Shown: piece by piece, positions 16,580-25,103 of the stretch
Position numbering within the stretch: position 1 is the stretch's first letter
Layout: each line of letters starts with the position of its first letter
Source: JAPLDA01 sp043787975
GTDB lineage: Bacteria; Bacteroidota; Bacteroidia; AKYH767-A; 2013-40CM-41-45
Length of the DNA stretch: 64,000 nt
NCBI GenBank assembly: GCA_043787975.1
Contig: JAYVUK010000017.1
Span: 1-64,000 of the forward strand
Direction of reading: 5' to 3'
Program-made: the position numbers and the translations under genes
The notes under the pieces: generated by a model
The model's input: only the letters and a program-made list of their open reading frames with translations
What the model was told of the DNA's origin: nothing
The model's database searches: none

Positions 16580-17878
16580 TCATCTTTTAGCCATAATCCA
16601 ATTTTCAGGATCCATTTTATTACTCCCCTTCCAGATTTCAAGATGTACTTCTGTTTTTCCTTCCTCATCAGTCTGAACGAGGCCAATAGATTGTTTTGTG
16701 GTAACTCTGTCACCGGCTTTAACGGTCACATCCCTCAGGTTTGAATACAAAGTGAAATATTCTCCGTGTTGAACAAGTACGGCATATTTATCAACGACCA
16801 TGATCACACGCAGAACTTTGCCGTCAAAAATTGATCGTGCCTGCGCTCCCTTTTGAGAATTGATATCGACTCCATTGTTATTCACGACCACATCTTTCCA
16901 AACCGGATGCGAGTGCCTTCCGAAAGAACTGCTGATAAATCCCTGGTCAACCGGCCATGGCAGTTTGCCTTTGTTGCTTTCGAAATCGTTGCTCAGTTTG
17001 AGTGCTTCGGGAGTGAATGTAAGCGGGGAAGACGATGTAATTGTTGGAGTCTTTTTACTTGCATTTGCTGTCAGGCTGCGCGTAGCTTTTTTCTTCGCTG
17101 CCTGTTTCGCTGCTTCAATTTGTTTCCGGATGATGTCTTCTATGGCGCGATTGAGCTTTTCTTCCTGCTTTTGTTTTTCCTGCAATTCAGCACGGAGCTT
17201 TTTTTCACGTGATGTGATGTTGTTGAGAACGGTAACCTGTTCTTTCTTTTCCATGTCTAGATTTTTTTTCTCCTTTTCCTGTGACGTAAGCAAATGTGTT
17301 TTATCAACCCGTACTCCCTGAAGTTCCCGTTTACGCGAAGTAAGGGAATCCTGTGTTTGTTGAATGAGATCGCGCTGCTGCAAACGGTACGCACTGAGTT
17401 GCTGTAAATATTTCAGACGCTTGTAAGCCTGGTTGAAATCCTTTGCAGAAAAAATAAAAGATAATCGTGAATACGAAGTTTGATTTTTATAAGCGAAGTA
17501 CAACATGCGCGCATATTGCTTCTTCAATTCTGTCATGCGGCTTTGCAATGTATCAATGCGCTGATTGATTCCACCAATTGAATTATCAACCTTGCCTATT
17601 TCATCGCTGATGGTGTTGATCAATTCATTCCGGTACGAAATCTTTTTGTTGAGTGTGATGAGCTGATTCAACGATGTGGATTTACTCTTCTTCGCCTGGT
17701 TGAGTAGTTGGTTAGTGTATTCAATGTCTTTTCGAAGCTGCTCCTTTTTCTTTTCAAGATCCTTTTTGGTTTGTGAAAAAGCAGGAAATGTGAAGAGTGA
17801 GAGCAGCAGTATGCAGCAGCAGCAAGTAGCAATGGTGCGCACCAGAAGGAGGCAATTTCTATTTTCTGTTCTTCTCAT
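16580..17878 (-). CDS. EnvC-like murein hydrolase activator with degenerate M23 domain
   Basis: A 432-residue periplasmic protein: signal peptide, long coiled coil (about 35-270, rich in LEKKKEQLRKD-type heptads), low-complexity linker and a C-terminal LytM/M23 domain (about 320-430). Zinc site residues are changed: the usual HxGxDI reads NNNGVDI, the HxH motif reads EVH, and YGHL reads YSNL. As with E. coli EnvC the domain is probably not a peptidase but activates an amidase during cell separation. Gene order with DUF4292 and TPR lipoprotein genes upstream is common in Bacteroidota. Confidence 0.87.
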   Translation of the reverse strand: MRRTENRNCLLLVRTIATCCCCILLLSLFTFPAFSQTKKDLEKKKEQLRKDIEYTNQLLNQAKKSKSTSLNQLITLNKKISYRNELINTISDEIGKVDNSIGGINQRIDTLQSRMTELKKQYARMLYFAYKNQTSYSRLSFIFSAKDFNQAYKRLKYLQQLSAYRLQQRDLIQQTQDSLTSRKRELQGVRVDKTHLLTSQEKEKKNLDMEKKEQVTVLNNITSREKKLRAELQEKQKQEEKLNRAIEDIIRKQIEAAKQAAKKKATRSLTANASKKTPTITSSSPLTFTPEALKLSNDFESNKGKLPWPVDQGFISSSFGRHSHPVWKDVVVNNNGVDINSQKGAQARSIFDGKVLRVIMVVDKYAVLVQHGEYFTLYSNLRDVTVKAGDRVTTKQSIGLVQTDEEGKTEVHLEIWKGSNKMDPENWIMAKR

Positions 17879-17978
17879 TTGAGTCTGTGAAATTCAGGAC
17901 AATTAGAGCGAATACGTTGCCTTCGTTTCAAAAGTTTTTAACAAGGGAGGAAGTGAATTCGAAATATCAATAAGGATA

Positions 17979-18046
17979 GTCCACAGACAACAGTTCACGG
18001 TCAACAGTATGACCAACTATGGACTGCCGACTGTTGACTGTCGACT
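17979..18046. repeat. GTTGAC/GTCAAC word repeat with inverted arms
   Basis: The left arm carries GTCCACAG and GTTCACGGTCAACAGT words, and the right arm carries ACTATGGACTGCCGACTGTT and GACTGTCGACT. The arms are imperfect reverse complements. It fills the gap between the envC-like and DUF4292 genes. The same family occurs in frame inside metG (36370-36418). Confidence 0.75.
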
Positions 18047-18051
18047 ATTAT

Positions 18052-18888
18052 TCACTTTCGCTCATACTTCTCCGGTACCGTAAAAGGAATGGTTACCGGT
18101 TCATCCACCGTAATTTTTGAATATTCCACGCTGATGGTGGAAGGTTTAGAAGAAGCAACCGTTACAAAAATTTTATTCGGAATCAGTTTAGAACCGGCTA
18201 AGGTAAAGTCGCTATAAACTGCTTCCAGCGACCGATTCAGCTTGTCATCCTGCATCCTTGATTTCGCAATCCGGTAATCGGAGTCAATCCAGAAATCCTG
18301 AACAATCGGTTTGTTCGGATCTTTATCTTCCATCGCTCTCCGTAGTTTTCTTTTATTCAGTGTACTTAGAATCGTGGTAGAATCTTCGTCATACACCGAT
18401 TTCAATTTTTCATTTTTCAGGTACGGAAAATAATTTCCTACCATCACGGCTTGTATGATTTCAAAATTAATGTGTGTCTTTAATAAGCTGTCTAAGTAAT
18501 CAAAATCATGAACGGAATATGTTTTATGAACGCGATCAAGAATCTGCATGTTATCACGTGTTACAAGAACCCGCACCGCTTCGATGCCAAGCAACGGTGT
18601 GATGGAAATCCAGATGGCACTGTCCTTTCGAACTCTCAGGTTCACGTCAAACGATTCGGATTCATTCTGAGCTGTGTACTCAACAGAAGCTTTAAGTGTT
18701 AACCATCCGAAAGAAAATTCATTACGCATGACAGAATCAAAAACTTCGATCACTTCAGCGCCTCTTAATTTTAACGGTGCTGCAACAACAACCTTTTTGG
18801 AAGTTTTGCAGGAAGAAAAAATAAGAAGGGAACTGAACAGCAAGAGAAAAAAAAATCTCAGCAGAAAAAATTTCAAACGAGCCATCAT
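18052..18888 (-). CDS. DUF4292 lipoprotein
   Basis: A 278-residue lipoprotein with lipobox FSSC at about residue 27. The mature part is rich in beta strands in the pattern of DUF4292 (SFGWLTLKASVEYTAQN, DSAIWISITPLLGIEAVRVLV, IPNKIFVTVASS). This fold looks like the half-barrel of LolA/LolB, so a role in carrying lipoproteins or other lipids at the outer membrane is plausible but unproven. It begins immediately after the TPR gene stop codon (zero spacing), which implies translational coupling. Confidence 0.78.
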   Translation of the reverse strand: MMARLKFFLLRFFFLLLFSSLLIFSSCKTSKKVVVAAPLKLRGAEVIEVFDSVMRNEFSFGWLTLKASVEYTAQNESESFDVNLRVRKDSAIWISITPLLGIEAVRVLVTRDNMQILDRVHKTYSVHDFDYLDSLLKTHINFEIIQAVMVGNYFPYLKNEKLKSVYDEDSTTILSTLNKRKLRRAMEDKDPNKPIVQDFWIDSDYRIAKSRMQDDKLNRSLEAVYSDFTLAGSKLIPNKIFVTVASSKPSTISVEYSKITVDEPVTIPFTVPEKYERK

Positions 18889-20631
18889 TTAATTCGGCAG
18901 TTTCTTTTCAAGAATTTTGCGATCCAGAAATTCAGTGGCGCCTTCACCTGCTTGCTTTGCTTTCTGCCAGTATTCAAGCGCTTTTTCAGTATCGCCTGTT
19001 TTGTAAAGCACATCTCCGTAATGTTCGAGTACGGCAGCGCTGCTGGTACTGTCATGTTCGATCGCTTTTTCAATCCAGCCTTTTGCGTCCTTGTATTTCC
19101 CCTGCTTAAAGAGAATCCATCCATAGGTATCCTCAAAGGTTCCGGAGTTCGGTTTGAGTTCCAACGAAAGTTTGGACATGGCTTCCGCTTTGTCAAGTTT
19201 TTCACCGCGTTCTGATAAATAATATGCATAGTTGTTTAATACCACCGTATCTTTCGGATTACGCTCCAATACTTTTTCATAATTCTCGTCCGATCTCGCA
19301 AAATCTTTTAACTCATTATACGATTCTGCCATCAAAGAATAAAAATCAACTTCAAGTGTTGTGTCATCAACAATTAATTTTACACCTGTGCTCAATGATT
19401 GCACTGCGTCAGCATATTTCTTTTTCTGAATATTTGCCAGCCCGTTAAAATAATACACGAACGGCTGATCCGGAAACATGGTGAGTGCATCTTCGCTTTC
19501 AGTGATTAAGGTATCCCAGCTTTGTAATTGAGCATCGAGCCTGATGATCCGGTCCATCAATGCAAATTCTTTTCCACCCAATTCTTTTGCTTTCCTGTAT
19601 TCGTCCCTGGCTTTTGAATATTGCTTATCAAGCATGAGAAAATCTCCATGCACGGCATGCGCGCCCGATTCATCAGGATGTGCCTCAAGCAGCAATTTGC
19701 ACAATTCCATTGCCTGGTCCTTTAATTCGGGATGCAATGAAATAAGCGAGAAATAAGAACTGATGATGTTGATCTTTGTTTCCACATCCAGTTCTTTATT
19801 GGAGAATGCAAATTTTAATTCCTGGATTGATTTTTCTTTTTCACCATTGGTGCGATAAAAATCAGCGAGAGAAAGATGGATGAATGCATTGTTCGGATCC
19901 ACTTCAAGCACTTTGTTGTACGTATCCAATGCTTTTTGTTTCTCTCCCGTGTTCTGGTACACTTCGGCAAGCATACCGATTGCCTGTGCATCCTTCGGGT
20001 TTAAGGCAATCAGTTTTTGCAGTTCCGTAATGGCTTTATCATTTTTCCCGATTCGCTGATACAACCTTGATTTCTGAACGGTGACTTCCTTTGTAACACC
20101 TATTTTTTCTTCAAGCTTGTCGTACACTTTAATAGCTTCAGCCGGTTTCTCAGCAAAAATGAGTGCTGTAGCCCATTCAAAATAAAAATCAACCCGATCA
20201 GGATAATCTTTTACCAGCTGTTCAAGCACTACGGTTGCTTCATTAAATTTTTTGTTCTTCTGATAAATTTCAGATAATGATAACGCATACCATAAATTTT
20301 TAGAATCCAGTTTGTACGCACTCTTGATGAAAAACAACGCATCGCTGAATTTTTTCTGCTCTGCATAAATGTTTGCTAATTCATACATCGCCGCATGGTT
20401 GCCTCCGTCCTTTCGAATGACTTCAGAGAAAAGATCGGCTGCATTGTTCAGGTTGCCGAGAATTTTTTCCTTGTTGGCATTGTAAAAAAGATTCAACACT
20501 TCTGCCTTTTCAATGCCCGAAACAGGTTGCCTCGCAGAACCATTTCCTGCTGTAGGCTTTGAACTTTTACAAGCAATCAAAAAAGATGAGCAAATAAGAA
20601 GTACGAGGAATTTGAATTTCATTCGTTTCAA
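18889..20631 (-). CDS. TPR-repeat lipoprotein
   Basis: A 580-residue lipoprotein (MKRMKFKFLVLLICSSFLIAC, cysteine about residue 21) made almost entirely of tetratricopeptide repeats. Clear copies are ALFFIKSAYKLDSKNLWYAL, AIGMLAEVYQNTGEKQKALD and the C-terminal DAKGWIEKAIEHD. Such proteins scaffold envelope complexes. It starts directly after the sugar nucleotidyltransferase stop and is coupled to the DUF4292 gene behind it, forming the core of a leftward envelope operon. Confidence 0.88.
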   Translation of the reverse strand: MKRMKFKFLVLLICSSFLIACKSSKPTAGNGSARQPVSGIEKAEVLNLFYNANKEKILGNLNNAADLFSEVIRKDGGNHAAMYELANIYAEQKKFSDALFFIKSAYKLDSKNLWYALSLSEIYQKNKKFNEATVVLEQLVKDYPDRVDFYFEWATALIFAEKPAEAIKVYDKLEEKIGVTKEVTVQKSRLYQRIGKNDKAITELQKLIALNPKDAQAIGMLAEVYQNTGEKQKALDTYNKVLEVDPNNAFIHLSLADFYRTNGEKEKSIQELKFAFSNKELDVETKINIISSYFSLISLHPELKDQAMELCKLLLEAHPDESGAHAVHGDFLMLDKQYSKARDEYRKAKELGGKEFALMDRIIRLDAQLQSWDTLITESEDALTMFPDQPFVYYFNGLANIQKKKYADAVQSLSTGVKLIVDDTTLEVDFYSLMAESYNELKDFARSDENYEKVLERNPKDTVVLNNYAYYLSERGEKLDKAEAMSKLSLELKPNSGTFEDTYGWILFKQGKYKDAKGWIEKAIEHDSTSSAAVLEHYGDVLYKTGDTEKALEYWQKAKQAGEGATEFLDRKILEKKLPN

Positions 20632-21633
20632 TTATGAGTGAGAAGAATAATCACCAAGACTCAATTGCTCCGGTGTGTTTTTATATTCTGTAAAATTTCC
20701 GATCATCGAATTATCAATGACAGTATTTGCAATGACAGCGCTCGCCTGAATGATGCTGTTTGTCACCACAGTATTTTCAATTTTTGAATTTGCTCCGACA
20801 GAAACATGCGGACCGACCACCGAATTTTTCAACTGCACATTTTCACCGATGTAACAAGGGGAAATGATGATTGAGTTTTCATTTTTCACACTTGAAGAAA
20901 TCATCTTTTCATTTTTGTGAATTTCGAGTACGCGTTTGTTTGTATACACCGTTGCATCTTTGTTTCCGCAGTCAAGCCATTCAATCACTTTTCCGGGAAC
21001 AAATTTGGTTCCCTTCTTCTTCATGTTTTCAAGTGCATTGGTAAGCTGATACTCTCCTTTTTCTTTCAGATCATTATCAACGAGGAACTGCATTTCTTTT
21101 CGTAAATATTCTCCGTCTTTAAAATAATAAATACCAATGATGGCGAGATCGGAAACAAACGTTTGTGGCTTCTCTACAAAATCTGTAATGGTATTTTCTG
21201 AATTTACTTTTACGACTCCGAACATACGCGGATCCTCGATTTTATTCACCCAAATGATTCCATCCTTTTCTTCGTCCATGGTGAAGTCAGCACGGAACAA
21301 GGTATCGGCAAATGCGACAATAATTTTTCCTTTCAACGCATCCTTTGCACATAATATTGCATGCGCTGTTCCAAGCGGCTCGTCCTGGTAATAAATGCTT
21401 CCCTTCGCGCCAAGGCTTTCTGCAATCATCAATAAATTTTTTTCCGCTTCTTTTCCAAAATCACCGATTACAAAAGCAATGTCAGTCACTTTTTCTTTAC
21501 ATACTTTAATAATGTCCTCGACCAACCATTGCACAATCGGTTTTCCTGCAATCGGAATTAAAGGTTTAGGAACCGTAAGTGTATGCGGACGCATTCGCTT
21601 TCCTGCTCCGGCCATGGGGACTATTATCTTCAT
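20632..21633 (-). CDS. Sugar-phosphate nucleotidyltransferase with left-handed beta-helix
   Basis: A 333-residue enzyme of the RmlA/GlmU-N type: the N-terminal Rossmann domain opens MKIIVPMAGAGKRMRPHTLT with PKPLIPIAGKP. The C-terminal part contains hexapeptide-like repeats (ENVQLKNSVVGPHVSVGANS, IENTVVTNSIIQ) forming a left-handed beta-helix. It would activate a hexose 1-phosphate to a nucleotide sugar, probably glucose or mannose, for envelope glycans; the exact substrate cannot be read. It lies between dut and the TPR lipoprotein. Confidence 0.85.
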   Translation of the reverse strand: MKIIVPMAGAGKRMRPHTLTVPKPLIPIAGKPIVQWLVEDIIKVCKEKVTDIAFVIGDFGKEAEKNLLMIAESLGAKGSIYYQDEPLGTAHAILCAKDALKGKIIVAFADTLFRADFTMDEEKDGIIWVNKIEDPRMFGVVKVNSENTITDFVEKPQTFVSDLAIIGIYYFKDGEYLRKEMQFLVDNDLKEKGEYQLTNALENMKKKGTKFVPGKVIEWLDCGNKDATVYTNKRVLEIHKNEKMISSSVKNENSIIISPCYIGENVQLKNSVVGPHVSVGANSKIENTVVTNSIIQASAVIANTVIDNSMIGNFTEYKNTPEQLSLGDYSSHS

Positions 21634-21640
21634 ATTTTTT

Positions 21641-21741
21641 AATTTGATAATTCGATAATTTGATAATTTGATAATGAGGAACCCGAATAAATTACTTTAC
21701 GTTTTTCATTGTCAAATTAGCCAATCATCAAATTTGCTAAT
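21641..21741. repeat. AATTTGATAATT word repeat, inverted arms
   Basis: The left arm (21641-21676) is tandem TTTGATAA words; the right arm (about 21707-21741) is its inverted counterpart with CAAATTAGC and ATCAAATTTGCTAATTC. It fills the whole gap between dut and the nucleotidyltransferase gene and ends at the dut stop codon. Related copies flank the other side of dut and the end of metG. Confidence 0.7.
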
Positions 21742-22176
21742 TCACTTCACTCCGGTTGATCCGAAACCACCTGATCCTCTTTCTGTTTCGACCAACTCTT
21801 CTGTACTTAACCATTCGACACGTTCGTGCGTAGCAACAATCATCTGTGCAATCCGCTCACCGTTTTCCACCGTAAAATTTTCATTCGACAAGTTGATCAG
21901 AATTATTTTTATTTCTCCGCGATAATCAGCATCGACAGTTCCGGGAGAATTCAACACCGTAACTCCCTTTTTTGCAGCCAATCCGCTGCGGGGACGAATT
22001 TGCGCTTCATATCCTTCCGGCAATTCAATAAACAGACCTGTCGGGATGATTGAGCGTTCAAGTGGTTTTAAGATTACCGGCTGATCAAGACTTGCACGTA
22101 AATCCATTCCTGCCGAATGAGATGTTTCATAAGAAGGCAATGGATGGTTTGATCTATTTATTATTCTAACATTCAT
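21742..22176 (-). CDS. dut: dUTP pyrophosphatase
   Basis: A 144-residue trimeric dUTPase hydrolysing dUTP to dUMP. All five motifs are visible: HSAGMDLRA, RPRSGLAAKKGV, NSPGTVDADYRGEI, NGERIAQMI and the C-terminal RGSGGFGSTG that closes over the active site. It is embedded in an envelope gene cluster, a placement common in Bacteroidota, and is flanked on both sides by inverted word repeats. Confidence 0.97.
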   Translation of the reverse strand: MNVRIINRSNHPLPSYETSHSAGMDLRASLDQPVILKPLERSIIPTGLFIELPEGYEAQIRPRSGLAAKKGVTVLNSPGTVDADYRGEIKIILINLSNENFTVENGERIAQMIVATHERVEWLSTEELVETERGSGGFGSTGVK

Positions 22177-22185
22177 GGTGCTTTT

Positions 22186-22272
22186 AATTTGATGATTTGA
22201 TAATGTGCTGATTTGATAATGAAATAAAATGCGCGTATTTCCTAATTCTCAAATTTTCAAATTAACTAATTT
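22186..22272. repeat. Second AATTTGATGATTTG word repeat
   Basis: The left arm TTTAATTTGATGATTTGATA (from about 22186) and the right arm with TTCTCAAATTTTCAAATTAA are inverted relatives. Together they fill the gap between the flippase and dut genes. Confidence 0.65.
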
Positions 22273-23793
22273 TCAACTTTCTTTTCTTACTTTAAAAAAA
22301 GGTATGCGAAGGTACGGATTTTTGTTCCTCTCATAGAAGAAAGCGATGAGTACAAACACGATCAACAGGAATGTGTTTACGGCAAGCATTCCATTTCCTG
22401 TCAGATGAAAATTCTCTTGAATCATTTCACTAAAAACATACAGCAGCAAGGCCGAGAAAACATACAGTACGAATGATTTGATGTTGTACTTAACGTGATA
22501 ATATTTTTGTCCGCCCACATATGAAATAATCATCATGGAAGCATAGCAGATTAATGTTGTCCATGCTGCGCCCATGTAACCCATGATTGGGATCAGCCAG
22601 AAATTTAAACCGAGCGTAAGAATCGCTCCGACAATTGCGATCCACGCGCCCCATTTTGTTTGCCCGGTGAGCCTGTACCAGATTGAAAGGTTGTAATACA
22701 CGCCGATACAAAGATTCGCCATCAAAAGAATGGGAACAATTTTAATTCCTGACCTGTATTCTTCACCGATGAGATGTTTTACCACGTTCATGTACATCAT
22801 GATGGCAAGAAAAATAAACGAACAGGCAAGTACATAGTAATGCATCACCTTCGCATAGATTTCTTTTGCATTTTCTTTGGAAGCATGAGAAAAAAAGAAT
22901 GGTTCGGCTGCATAGCGGAAGGTCTGAGTAAACAAAGCCATCAGTATGGATAACTTGTAACAGGCTCCGTAAATTCCGTTTTGTATCAACGCTGTTGATT
23001 TATCAGCGACCAATCGAGGCAATAAAATCCGGTCGAACGTTTCGTTGATCATTCCTGCAAACCCGGCAACCATCAATGGAAGTGAATAGATGAGCATGGT
23101 TTTCCACAGCGACGGATCAAATTCATACTGAATTGAAAACAGCTCAGGAGACAACAACAAAAGTGTAATAACACTCGCCACTAAATTTGAAATAAAAACA
23201 TAACCAATCCCGATGGATGGATCATAAATTTTACTGATCAAATCATGAAATGAACCGTTCATTAGTTTCGGACATACCAGTAAAAAAAACAAATTCAGTC
23301 CTACATTGATCAGTATCCAGAGCAATTTCAAAAAGACAAAACGCTTTGCTTTATTTTCCTGTCTGAGCCTGGCAAAGGGAATATTCGCAATGCCATCACA
23401 GGCAAGTATGATGGCAAACATGGAAATATAACCGGGAAGCATCTTCGTAGAATGTTCGGAAGTATTCATCCAGTTTGAAATGCCTGAAGAAAAAAGAATG
23501 ATAAAAAGAGTCAGTAAAAAAGAAGTAGCGAGAATTGAAATTAATGCAGTTGAATATACTTTCTTATTTCCGTTTTCGCTTTGGAAGAAACGGAAGTAGG
23601 CTGTTTCCATTCCGTAGGTAAAAACGATGTTGAGAAAGGAAACGTAAGAGTATAATTCAGTAACCACACCATATTCTCCGGGATGGAATACGCGCGTGTA
23701 AATTGGAACAAGCAAATAGTTAAGCAATCTTCCAAAGATGCTGCTTAATCCGTACGTTGCAGTTTGTCCTGCAAGTTTTTTAATGGCGCTCAA
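22273..23793 (-). CDS. Polysaccharide flippase (Wzx/MOP superfamily)
   Basis: An integral membrane protein of 506 residues with about 12-14 hydrophobic helices. The opening GLSSIFGRLLNYLLVPIYTR is characteristic of polysaccharide-biosynthesis flippases, and the C-terminal half has ANLCIGVYYNLSIWYRLTGQ. It would flip a lipid-linked glycan across the inner membrane. It starts the leftward run with dut, a nucleotidyltransferase and envelope lipoproteins. The transported glycan is unknown. Confidence 0.87.
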   Translation of the reverse strand: MSAIKKLAGQTATYGLSSIFGRLLNYLLVPIYTRVFHPGEYGVVTELYSYVSFLNIVFTYGMETAYFRFFQSENGNKKVYSTALISILATSFLLTLFIILFSSGISNWMNTSEHSTKMLPGYISMFAIILACDGIANIPFARLRQENKAKRFVFLKLLWILINVGLNLFFLLVCPKLMNGSFHDLISKIYDPSIGIGYVFISNLVASVITLLLLSPELFSIQYEFDPSLWKTMLIYSLPLMVAGFAGMINETFDRILLPRLVADKSTALIQNGIYGACYKLSILMALFTQTFRYAAEPFFFSHASKENAKEIYAKVMHYYVLACSFIFLAIMMYMNVVKHLIGEEYRSGIKIVPILLMANLCIGVYYNLSIWYRLTGQTKWGAWIAIVGAILTLGLNFWLIPIMGYMGAAWTTLICYASMMIISYVGGQKYYHVKYNIKSFVLYVFSALLLYVFSEMIQENFHLTGNGMLAVNTFLLIVFVLIAFFYERNKNPYLRIPFFKVRKES

Positions 23794-23866
23794 TCAGGGA
23801 ATATCGTTTCGTAAAACTTTGTTAAAAGATACAACCGCCGGGTGAAATCTTCATCCTGCTTTTCAT

Positions 23867-24136
23867 TCATCTTCTGATTTCAAAAGAAGTAAAATTTTTC
23901 GATGGTGATTCAATGACTTCTACTTTATTAACAACAGCCCGTTCAGGTCCGTGATGACACCAGTTTATAAAAGTAATGAGTGTTTCGGGAGATGCTTCGG
24001 CTTCGATTTCAACAGTTCCGTCTTCAGCATTTCTCACTGAGCCTTTTATTCCCAGCTCGTTTGCTTTCTGTTTCGTGAACTTTCGAAAAAAAATTCCCTG
24101 GACGGTGCCGTGGACTTTGATGTGAACGGATCTCAT
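23867..24136 (-). CDS. acyP: Acylphosphatase
   Basis: An 89-residue enzyme that hydrolyses acyl phosphates. The signature is VHGTVQGIFFRKFTKQKA with the catalytic arginine in FFR, followed by KGSVRNAEDGTVEIEAE with the catalytic asparagine in VRN. The usual Trp of GWVRN is Ser here, a common and harmless change. Size and motif order are those of the family. A large inverted repeat lies just upstream. Confidence 0.93.
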   Translation of the reverse strand: MRSVHIKVHGTVQGIFFRKFTKQKANELGIKGSVRNAEDGTVEIEAEASPETLITFINWCHHGPERAVVNKVEVIESPSKNFTSFEIRR

Positions 24137-24186
24137 TATTGAATAATGAAAAATGAATATTAAAACTTACACCATTGGTTAGCAGC

Positions 24187-24370
24187 GGGTCAGTTCGAAT
24201 TATTGAGACTCCTCATTTCGCTTCGCTCATTCGGAATGACATAGCGAGGGTTTTAGAGTGTGAAAGGGAAGAAATTTCGCTTCGCGAAATTTCTTCCCTT
24301 TCACATCCTCTCTCAACTGAGAATTGTCATTCCGAACGAAGTGAGGAATCTCAATAATTCGAACTGACCC
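24187..24370. repeat. 184-bp nested inverted repeat
   Basis: Outer arms at 24187-24243 and about 24326-24370 share GGGTCAGTTCGAATTATTGA and AATGACA blocks in inverse order, with the right arm lacking about nine bases (CTTCGCTCA-like). The centre is a perfect 22-bp hairpin (24259-24280 with 24284-24305, 3-nt loop) around TTTCGC/GCGAAA. The words CATTCCGAACGAAGTGAGGA are of the type spread widely in Bacteroidota genomes. It has no terminator T-run and no coding frame. Confidence 0.9.
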
Positions 24371-24413
24371 ATTACCCATCGGTTAAATGTAATCTTCAAT
24401 TTTCAATCTTCAA

Positions 24414-24983
24414 TTAATTATACATCAACCGGAAATCAAGTTTATTAATCAGCTTGCGATAGTTCTTTTTCAAATCGCGTTCAACGGCACTCATATCTTT
24501 ATACTCCTGGAATTTCTGGAGCAAAAGCATATCGAATACAGAACTTTCAACAAAGTCGATATCCGTTTTGAAACCACAAACACAAAGTGCATGCGTAGTA
24601 TCCAGAAAAGTACGGATACTTTTTGCATCGGTATCAAGTGTATTGCAACTTCCAAAATGAATAATCTTATTCACGCACGAACCATTTAATATTCCTGCGA
24701 GCTCAGTCAAATCAAGAAACTCATTCCCAACCTGGATTCTTTCGGGCTTCCCGTGAAATGCGAGATAACAAATGGAGTATTCCTTATATCGCCTGTTCTT
24801 CCACAATGAAAGATAGTACATCAGGTTCTCTTTTGTACCGCAATTTTTATGAATATAATTAATGCCGCAATTGGCTTGTAAAAAATCAAGCGCGGCCGTG
24901 ATGCTTGATTTATTCCTCAGATCTTGTTCCCAATCACCTTCAAGACAAAAAACATGTTTACTGAAATTCCTGGCTATTCTCAT
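24414..24983 (-). CDS. Caspase-like (CHAT-fold) small protein, DUF6642-like
   Basis: A 189-residue stand-alone protein. A strand ending in a His-Gly pair (ICYLAFHGKPERI, H77) and a later strand ending in a Ser-Cys pair (KIIHFGSCNTL, C113) are spaced as in the catalytic dyad of caspase/CHAT proteases. The opening FCLEGDWEQDL and the block VCGFKTDIDFVESSVFDMLL match, from memory, the family called DUF6642. There is no sensor domain or neighbour system gene. Substrate and role are unknown. It lies between two palindromic repeats and has no obvious operon partner. Confidence 0.65.
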   Translation of the reverse strand: MRIARNFSKHVFCLEGDWEQDLRNKSSITAALDFLQANCGINYIHKNCGTKENLMYYLSLWKNRRYKEYSICYLAFHGKPERIQVGNEFLDLTELAGILNGSCVNKIIHFGSCNTLDTDAKSIRTFLDTTHALCVCGFKTDIDFVESSVFDMLLLQKFQEYKDMSAVERDLKKNYRKLINKLDFRLMYN

Positions 24984-25032
24984 TTTTTACTACTCCTTAA
25001 TTTAAAACTGGTAATTATTTAAATTTTTCTAA

Positions 25033-25095
25033 TGTGGCTGAAGCCACACTTGATTCGTTTTTTATATTTTACATTCCCATGGCTAAAGCCATGGG
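25033..25095. repeat. Two-hairpin palindromic element, copy A
   Basis: Hairpin 1 TGTGGCTGAAGCCACA (25033-25048) and hairpin 2 CCCATGGCTAAAGCCATGGG (25076-25095) are separated by a 27-nt T-rich spacer. The same arrangement with different stem sequences occurs at 38661 and 41078. It lies between the caspase-like gene and the enoyl-CoA hydratase gene. Confidence 0.85.
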
Positions 25096-25103
25096 CTATT
25101 GGG

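Noticed and set aside
24175..24357. 60-codon rightward frame with a NCHSERSEESQ end
   Set aside because: It is the translation of the inverted repeat, a familiar spurious ORF type.
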